Shown: positions 43,820-49,061 of the stretch, in pieces
How positions within the stretch are numbered: position 1 is the stretch's first letter
Layout: the number at the start of each line of letters is the position of its first letter
Assembly: GCA_945888995.1 (NCBI GenBank)
Contig: CAMDBA010000008.1
Location: forward strand, 1 to 49,061
Source: a bacterium UBP8_UBA817
GTDB lineage: Bacteria; Margulisbacteria; Marinamargulisbacteria; CAMDBA01
Direction: 5' to 3'
Length of the DNA: 49,061 nt
The notes under the pieces: generated by a model
Database searches by the model: none
The model's input: only the letters and a program-made list of their open reading frames with translations
What the model was told of the DNA's origin: nothing
Translations under genes and position numbers: made by a program

Positions 43820-44718
43820 GCCGCCACCAACTTTACAAATAATTCTTCTAACCGATTGGCTTTGTTTTTAATGCGATCCACGATAATGCCCCTGGCGGTT
43901 AATGTCTCGATCAATCGGGTAATCGTCTCGCCTTTATTAAGTTCAGCTTCAACAACACCTTCTTCGACTACCCTCAGATACGCCAGATCTGATACATCGG
44001 TCATATCGTGACAATATAAAATAAACACTTCCGAGCTCAACTTTTCCAATAAGCGAACCGTCGGCGCATTTTCGATGATCACACCTTTATCAATAATGGC
44101 GAGATTCTTACACAGGCTCTCGGCTTCTTCCAGGTAATGCGTTGTTAAAATAATGGTCAGCCCTTGGTCGTTAAGTTCTTGTAAAAAAATCCACATCGAC
44201 CGCCGAAGCGAAATATCCACACCTGCCGTCGGCTCATCCAAAATCAAGACTTTCGGACTATGTACCAACGCTCTGGCAATCATCAACCGGCGCTTCAGCC
44301 CTCCGGACAAACGGCCGCCGGGTGTATTTCTACGATCCCAGATTTCGAGGCGATTGAGTAAATACTCAGCACGATCCATCGCAGCCTTGCGGGTTACGCC
44401 GTAATATCCCGCCTGGTTCAGAATAATCTGATGAACGGGCTCAAAAATATTAAAATTAAATTCCTGCGGCACAATGCCCAGAAATTGCTTGGCCAAATCC
44501 GGCTCGGTATCAATGTCTTTACCAAAAATCGACACAGACCCTGACGTCTTTTTCACCAGGGAACACATAATCCCGATTGTGGTCGACTTTCCGGCGCCGT
44601 TCGGACCCAGCAAGCCGAAAAACTCACCTTCCCGAATCGTGAGGTTAATTCCCTTAAGCGCTTCAAATCCGCCGCTATAAATCTTGATTAGGTCTTTAAT
44701 CTCGATGGTTTGTGGCAT
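43816..44718 (-). CDS. ABC transporter ATP-binding protein
   Basis: A 300-aa ATPase partner of the ABC-2 permease. Walker A is GPNGAGKST (about residues 38-46), the ABC signature is LSGGLKRRLMIARAL (the usual Q replaced by L), Walker B is VLILDEPTAGVD, and the switch histidine is in LTTHYLEE. A C-terminal domain of about 75 aa follows, as in YadG-type proteins. It starts 11 nt after rbgA and overlaps the permease. Confidence 0.92.
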   Translation of the reverse strand: MPQTIEIKDLIKIYSGGFEALKGINLTIREGEFFGLLGPNGAGKSTTIGIMCSLVKKTSGSVSIFGKDIDTEPDLAKQFLGIVPQEFNFNIFEPVHQIILNQAGYYGVTRKAAMDRAEYLLNRLEIWDRRNTPGGRLSGGLKRRLMIARALVHSPKVLILDEPTAGVDISLRRSMWIFLQELNDQGLTIILTTHYLEEAESLCKNLAIIDKGVIIENAPTVRLLEKLSSEVFILYCHDMTDVSDLAYLRVVEEGVVEAELNKGETITRLIETLTARGIIVDRIKNKANRLEELFVKLVAA

Positions 44719-44729
44719 AGAGGAGTAGT

Positions 44730-45572
44730 TTAGCGTAAAGATCCGGGGGTTTCAAATGTCACGCGGCCTAATTTTCCGGCCCGCAAATCCCGAATCAGCA
44801 TCCGGGTTGTTTTTTCAATATCAATCACACCTCGCTGTCCTAAGCAGCCGCGTTTTTTACCAATTAATTCCAATAATACTTCAGGCTCTTTTGGAATTTC
44901 TTCTAACTCATATCTCTTCTTTATGATGGTCGGATAATAAGCGGAAAGGAACTCACAAAGATAAAGTGACACTTCTTCAAGATCCAACAACTCTTCTTTA
45001 ATCGTGCCGACCAAGGCCAAGCGAAACCCAACTTCTTCATCTTCAAAACGCGGCCATAAAATACCCGGCGTATCCAATAAGATGACGTCATGTTCCAAAG
45101 CAATCCATTGCTGACGCTTTGTCACAGCGGGACGGTCTTCTACATTCGCCCGGCGGCGCTTTACCAAGGCATTGATCAGAGATGATTTGCCAACATTGGG
45201 AATACCCACGATGCCCACGGCAATCGATTTAATCCGTGCTTTAGCCTGTTCGGTATCAAGCACGATGTCTTTACACATTTTCGTAATCCGAGACACGTTG
45301 GTTCCGGACTTGATATCCAGAGCAATGGTCGCAATACCCCTATCTTTGAAATGCGTTTCCCACTGACTTGTGATCGCAGGATCTGCCAGATCCGCCTTCG
45401 TCAGGACAATCATTCGCTTCTTTTTAGCGATCAGATCATCGATCATCGGGTTTCGGCTCGAAAAAGGAAGACGGGCATCCAAAAGCTCAACCACGATATC
45501 CAGCTTCGGAAGTCGTTCTTCTAATTCTCGGCGTGCTTTGGCCATGTGGCCTGGGAACCATTGAATCGTCAT
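44730..45572 (-). CDS. rbgA: Ribosome biogenesis GTPase RbgA/YlqF
   Basis: Circularly permuted GTPase needed for late 50S subunit assembly. The 280-aa protein begins QWFPGHMAKARREL and has G4 (TKAD) before G1 (GIPNVGKSS) and G3 (DTPGILWPRFE), which is the permuted order, then a C-terminal ANTAR-like RNA-binding region. The ATG at 45572 is chosen because the family starts with MxxQWFPGHM and a GGTGG site is just upstream; the longer reading to 45638 would include repeated DNA. Confidence 0.94.
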   Translation of the reverse strand: MTIQWFPGHMAKARRELEERLPKLDIVVELLDARLPFSSRNPMIDDLIAKKKRMIVLTKADLADPAITSQWETHFKDRGIATIALDIKSGTNVSRITKMCKDIVLDTEQAKARIKSIAVGIVGIPNVGKSSLINALVKRRRANVEDRPAVTKRQQWIALEHDVILLDTPGILWPRFEDEEVGFRLALVGTIKEELLDLEEVSLYLCEFLSAYYPTIIKKRYELEEIPKEPEVLLELIGKKRGCLGQRGVIDIEKTTRMLIRDLRAGKLGRVTFETPGSLR

Positions 45573-45624
45573 CACACCACCGTAACGGGGATTGGGTAAA
45601 TTGTCTATAAACAGATCCAAGACC

Positions 45625-45730
45625 GCTTCTGCGGACAAGCCAAGCCGCCTCCCTCAATTCACGCTCTCAATTCACCCCTCCCTCCTACGCTAAAGCTTCT
45701 GCGGATAAACCAACCTCAATTCACCCCTCC
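45625..45730. repeat. Local direct repeats upstream of rbgA
   Basis: GCTTCTGCGGA followed by AA and CCAA occurs at 45625-45643 and 45695-45713, 70 nt apart with 17 of 19 matches. CTCAATTCACCCCTCC occurs at 45666-45681 and 45715-45730, with a shorter copy at 45653-45662. The 252-nt gap (45573-45824) otherwise holds no gene; a CTTGGG/CCCAAG hairpin (45792-45813) follows aroC. The repeats look like a degenerating tandem duplication. Confidence 0.75.
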
Positions 45731-45824
45731 AACCTCCCCTTATCAAGGGCAGGCTTTACTCTCAGATCCCAAAGCCACCGAAGATCCGCCACTTGGGCGT
45801 CCCTCCACCCAAGAAGACATGATT

Positions 45825-46922
45825 CTAGATAGGGCTCTGTCTTGGAAGGGGGTGAAAAGAGCGATATGCCTGCTGAACCAAAAACCGATCAGCAAGTGTC
45901 ACCGCGATCATCGCTTCCACCACAGGCACAACTCGCGGACAAATACATGGATCATGACGCCCATGAACCTCGATGACTTGAGACTCACCGGCAATATTAA
46001 CCGTTTCCTGAGGCTTTGAAATCGAAGACGGCGGCTTGACCGCAACGCGAAGCGTAATCGGCTCACCCGTAGAAATTCCACCGAGTACACCCCCTGCATG
46101 ATTGCTTCGGGTACGGACGGTATCCCCATCACTATAGAAGGGATCATTGAATTGGCTGCCGCGGAGCTTGACCCCGTCAAAACCGGAACCGAATTCAATC
46201 CCTTTAATCGTTCCGATCGACATCAGTGCATACGATAAAAGCGCGTCTAATTTATCAAATACCGGATCACCCAACCCCGTCGGGCATCCGTCAATCACCG
46301 CTTCGATAATCCCACCGACGGAATCACCTTCCGCTTTAGCTGCCTCAATGACTTTGATCATCTCGTTGGCCGCGGCAGCATCCGGACAGCGAACAATATT
46401 GCGTTCAATTTCCTCTAAATCAATCGTTTTAGCCTGAACATCCGCGACTGCAAATGTATAGGCGGTAATCTTGACGCCAAGCGTCGCTAAAAATTTCTTG
46501 GCGACAGCACCAGCCGCGACACGTGCCGTCGTCTCGCGGCCGGAAGAACGTCCCCCACCTCGGTAATCCCGAATCCCATATTTTTGGAGAAACGTATAAT
46601 CGGCGTGACCGGGACGAAAGACATCCTTAATGGTGGAATAGTCTTTGGACTTCTGATTGGCATTTCGAACTAAAAGCGCCAAGGGAGCACCGGTCGTCTT
46701 ACCCTCAAAAACACCGGATAAAATCTCAACCGTATCGGCTTCATTACGAGGCGTGACAATGTGGCTTTGGCCGGGGCGACGGCGATCCAGATCCACCTGA
46801 ATATCCGCTTCCGTTAACTCCAACAATGGGGGAACTCCATCGATTACCACGCCTAATCCAGGCCCGTGGCTCTCACCAAACGTCATTAACTTGAACACAT
46901 CTCCGAACGTACTTCCCGGCAT
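45825..46922 (-). CDS. aroC: Chorismate synthase
   Basis: FMN-dependent last enzyme of the shikimate pathway, making chorismate from EPSP. The 365-aa protein has the signatures GESHGPGLGVVIDG (residues 16-29), RPGHADYTFLQKYGIRDYRGGGRSSGRETTARVAAGAVAKK, and a C-terminal GRHDPCICPRVVPVVEAMIAVTLADRFL. Size matches E. coli AroC (361 aa). AGGAG lies 9 nt before the ATG. It feeds both aromatic amino acids and, through MenF, menaquinone. It starts 12 nt after the GST-like gene. Confidence 0.96.
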   Translation of the reverse strand: MPGSTFGDVFKLMTFGESHGPGLGVVIDGVPPLLELTEADIQVDLDRRRPGQSHIVTPRNEADTVEILSGVFEGKTTGAPLALLVRNANQKSKDYSTIKDVFRPGHADYTFLQKYGIRDYRGGGRSSGRETTARVAAGAVAKKFLATLGVKITAYTFAVADVQAKTIDLEEIERNIVRCPDAAAANEMIKVIEAAKAEGDSVGGIIEAVIDGCPTGLGDPVFDKLDALLSYALMSIGTIKGIEFGSGFDGVKLRGSQFNDPFYSDGDTVRTRSNHAGGVLGGISTGEPITLRVAVKPPSSISKPQETVNIAGESQVIEVHGRHDPCICPRVVPVVEAMIAVTLADRFLVQQAYRSFHPLPRQSPI

Positions 46923-46934
46923 AACAATAAACTC

Positions 46935-47591
46935 CTAGCGTAGTAATGAGCTCATATATGTCTCTTTATTAACCATATATTGAATAAATTTTTCAGACAG
47001 ATCCGGCACAACCGAATTCTGAACTTCTTCGAGAGAGAGCAAGGCCTCGCCCCATTTCCGGCATTTCGGCGCAGCAGTTAAAATGCCTGCGGGATGCCGC
47101 TCTTCTAAAATTGCCAATCTCATAAAAAACGGCGCAAATGCCGTATCAACCAACGCGAAAGACTCTCCGTTAAAATACGGTCCGTCACCTAGTTTGGCTT
47201 CGAGCTTTGCGATATTTTCGGTCATTTTTTCCCGCTTAGCCTTAAAGTCTTCTTCGGTCTTAGCCATAGCCCAACCAAACATATCCATATTAAGCGCGGA
47301 CGAAAACTCAATCCAGGCGCGGTTAACCGCTTTTTCGAGTGGCTCCGGCGGATGAATAGACGGCGGATAAATTTCATCTAGATATTCATTAATAACAGCA
47401 GATTCGAATAACACATGGTCGCCTACCTTTAGAACCGGAACTTTTCCAAAGGGAGAAATTTTCAGAAACCACTCCGGCTTGTTCTCAAGATCTATATAGG
47501 TAATATCAAACTCAACATTTTTATGAAGGAGGGTAATAAGTGATCTTTGCACAAATGGGCATGTTTCAAAACTAATTAATTCAGGAACCAT
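46935..47591 (-). CDS. Glutathione S-transferase-like protein
   Basis: A 218-aa two-domain GST-fold protein. The N-terminal thioredoxin-like domain (1-78) shows CPFVQRSLITLLHK (a likely Cys12 in CPFV as in omega- and beta-class GSTs), NKPEWFLKISPFGKVPVL and ESAVINEYLDE (glutathione-binding Glu-Ser). The helical domain covers about 88-200. Glutathione, its normal substrate, is not made by all bacteria and no gsh gene is in this window; the protein may use another thiol or be acquired. It is just upstream of aroC and probably co-transcribed. Confidence 0.88.
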   Translation of the reverse strand: MVPELISFETCPFVQRSLITLLHKNVEFDITYIDLENKPEWFLKISPFGKVPVLKVGDHVLFESAVINEYLDEIYPPSIHPPEPLEKAVNRAWIEFSSALNMDMFGWAMAKTEEDFKAKREKMTENIAKLEAKLGDGPYFNGESFALVDTAFAPFFMRLAILEERHPAGILTAAPKCRKWGEALLSLEEVQNSVVPDLSEKFIQYMVNKETYMSSLLR

Positions 47592-47750
47592 AAAGCACCT
47601 CTTTTATATAAATTTGGAAAACCGATTTCAGTTTAACATAGGTACCGAACAATGAAAGCCCTTCGGATAGACACTGAAATTTAGGTACGTCATTCGCCCA
47701 TTTCATGTCATGATACAAACCGCTCAAGGCACTCAATCAAGGAGAACGAG

Positions 47751-48785
47751 ATGAACACAATCGATCAAATTCGGCAGAACCCCCAGTTTCTATTTGTCGC
47801 GGCCTACGTTGCCTGGGTCGGGATTTTGGTTCCATTGGTGTTAATCACGTACCAATATTTAAAACACGTCTTCTCCAAAACCAATCCTCTGATGACATTT
47901 GTGATCCGGCAACTCAAAACACCTGTCATCCTCTTTGTATTCCTTTCGGGATTCCTTATTCTCAGAGCGATTATCGTGGTGCCCGCTTATTGGGAAAAGT
48001 CTCTCGATATGACCAGCAAAATGATCGTGATTATCTTCTTAATCTATGTCGTTGATAAATTATTCCGAGCATTCTTCCGTCATGCGTTAGTCGCCACCCA
48101 TTTTCTGAAATCATCCGGCAAAATTATTGAAAATGTGATCCGCGCACTCATACTTTTCCTAGGGGGCATGATTATTCTGGATGGATTTGGCATTTCGATT
48201 ACGCCGTTGATCGCGTCATTAGGTGTCGGTTCTTTAGCTGTAGCGTTGGCCCTCCAAGATACACTGACCCATCTTTTCGCAGGGTTCCACCTCTCCTTCG
48301 AAAAATCTCTCTCGATCGGTGATTCGATTAAAATCGAGTCCGGTGCAGAAGGCGTTATCGAAGAAATCGGCGCCCGGTTCACCCGTATCCGGTTATCCCC
48401 CCACCACCTCGTGCTCGTTCCCAACAGCAAACTCGTCAATAGCATCATCACCAAAGTCTATCAAAACAAAACCCCATTAGCGGCCAAAACCATTATTATC
48501 GCCCTATCCATCAGCCCCAATGCCGATATCGAAAAAGTAGAATCCATCTGCAAAGAAACCGCCCGCGGCCTCGAAAAAATCGTCAAACAATCCAATAGCG
48601 CCTCCGTCACAATCGAGTCCATGGACCGTCACGCCATTTCAATCTCTACCGTCCTACAAATCGATGCCGCCGCTGACGAAGCCCAGATTCGCCATGAATT
48701 CTTCAAAACCGTCCTCACCCGATTCAAATCCGAAGCCATCCCCTTACCCAGCTCATCCCACCCTCCAGAACAACAAAAACCCTAA
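47751..48785 (+). CDS. MscS-family mechanosensitive channel
   Basis: A 344-aa inner-membrane channel that opens under membrane tension to release osmolytes. There are four to five transmembrane segments (about residues 12-35, 55-75, 90-105, 120-145), the pore-lining ASLGVGSLAVALALQDTLTHLFAGF (about 157-181) and the MscS beta domain (GDSIKIESGAEGVIEEIGARFTRIRL, VPNSKLVNSIITK), then a C-terminal vestibule domain. The AAGGAGA site is 6-8 nt before the ATG. Extra N-terminal membrane segments distinguish it from E. coli MscS (286 aa). It is monocistronic and divergent from the GST gene. Confidence 0.92.
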   Translation: MNTIDQIRQNPQFLFVAAYVAWVGILVPLVLITYQYLKHVFSKTNPLMTFVIRQLKTPVILFVFLSGFLILRAIIVVPAYWEKSLDMTSKMIVIIFLIYVVDKLFRAFFRHALVATHFLKSSGKIIENVIRALILFLGGMIILDGFGISITPLIASLGVGSLAVALALQDTLTHLFAGFHLSFEKSLSIGDSIKIESGAEGVIEEIGARFTRIRLSPHHLVLVPNSKLVNSIITKVYQNKTPLAAKTIIIALSISPNADIEKVESICKETARGLEKIVKQSNSASVTIESMDRHAISISTVLQIDAAADEAQIRHEFFKTVLTRFKSEAIPLPSSSHPPEQQKP

Positions 48786-48820
48786 AGCACCCCCCTCTTT
48801 TCGCCCAAGCCAAGTTGCCC

Positions 48821-48826
48821 TATAAT
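48821..48826 (+). promoter_or_regulatory. -10 box of tRNA-Gln
   Basis: TATAAT lies 20 nt before the tRNA, so the start would be about 14 nt upstream of its 5' end. The -35 region, within the mscS 3' end, is unclear. Confidence 0.5.
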
Positions 48827-48846
48827 ACCGTTTCTTTCACACCTGA

Positions 48847-48920
48847 TGGGGAGTCGTCTAACGGCAGGACAGCAGTTTCTGGAACTGTGAACGAGGGTTC
48901 GATTCCTTCCTCCCCAGCCA
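48847..48920 (+). tRNA. tRNA-Gln(CTG), CCA encoded
   Basis: Cloverleaf with acceptor TGGGGAG/CTCCCCA, anticodon stem GCAGT/ACTGT with loop TTCTGGA (anticodon CTG, reads CAG), T loop TTCGATT, discriminator G and encoded CCA (48918-48920). The U1-A72 weak first pair is typical of tRNA-Gln. It is an isolated single tRNA with a promoter just upstream. Confidence 0.95.
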
Positions 48921-49061
48921 ATCAGTCTTTCAATCCAACCCTTTTTGAGCTCAAAATGAACCGTTTTTCCTTCCATTTTGGAGTTCGATAGTAAAAACTT
49001 AAACAATTTCTGTTTTTCGGCAGCGGGCTGGGTTTCGTACAGGATATGTGATCGGTTCGAT
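48921..49061. other. Right edge, no gene seen
   Basis: After tRNA-Gln a perfect 14-bp palindrome TTTTGAGCTCAAAA (48943-48956) occurs, followed by T-rich sequence; it may end the tRNA transcript. No convincing reading frame is visible before the window ends. Confidence 0.5.

Noticed and set aside
48782-49006. 74-aa minus-strand reading frame at the right edge
   Set aside because: It runs antisense through tRNA-Gln and lacks a ribosome site.

Overview
This is an ordinary bacterial chromosome segment, roughly mid-40s % GC by eye, with dense, mostly co-directional genes, many 1-4 nt stop/start overlaps, tRNAs with encoded CCA ends and good Shine-Dalgarno sites on many but not all genes. The content points to a didermic, menaquinone-using bacterium outside the well-studied Proteobacteria. 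It has an LpxB-like glycosyltransferase, an O-antigen-ligase-type membrane protein, an outer-membrane usher-like barrel with a periplasmic chaperone, an SLH-domain surface protein, MenF/MenD/MenH/MenG, a group-2 (long) PyrF and a compact RpoD. An uncultured lineage such as Margulisbacteria or a relative is a guess; the window has no rRNA to settle it.

Layout. 1-2.9 kb: the end of a probable mobile element (SLOG/DprA-like protein, an unknown small protein, a large serine recombinase), then a long inverted repeat and three 43-nt imperfect palindromic repeats that stop just before tRNA-Arg(CCG). 3.0-5.2 kb: a two-gene envelope-glycan operon (manC, LpxB-like transferase). 5.2-10.2 kb: a five-gene minus-strand operon with its own promoter and terminator, encoding three related secreted subunit-like proteins, a PapD-like chaperone and a large usher-like barrel whose N-terminus resembles the pilus-formation domain of CpaC-type secretins. 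This is the most novel locus. 10.2-16.2 kb: a separately transcribed secreted CIA30/CBM11-like protein, then tilS, argS and an SLH protein lying directly downstream of a Thr-Phe-Thr tRNA cluster.

16.5-26.7 kb: rplY-pyrE-pyrF, a structured RNA-like region, rpoD, a ROK sugar kinase, divergent panE, a second structured RNA-like region ending in a classic terminator, a Lpd-family flavoprotein, an EEP nuclease/phosphatase, a GNAT acetyltransferase and ettA. 26.8-34.1 kb: ispH-menG-menF-menD (isoprenoid plus menaquinone supply), a lytic transglycosylase and proS. 34.4-38.1 kb: the hisS-aspS-hisA operon from a strong promoter. 38.1-45.6 kb: a long minus-strand run of rbgA, an ABC-2 exporter, an O-antigen-ligase-like protein, a TPR protein, hflX and menH. 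45.8-48.9 kb: aroC, a GST-like protein, mscS and tRNA-Gln(CTG).

Together the genes cover translation (four aminoacyl-tRNA synthetases, five tRNAs, L25, TilS, RbgA, HflX, EttA), pyrimidine, pantothenate, histidine and chorismate synthesis, menaquinone synthesis and the cell envelope. Chorismate from AroC is the substrate of MenF. All calls were made by reading the sequence; no database search or folding program was run.
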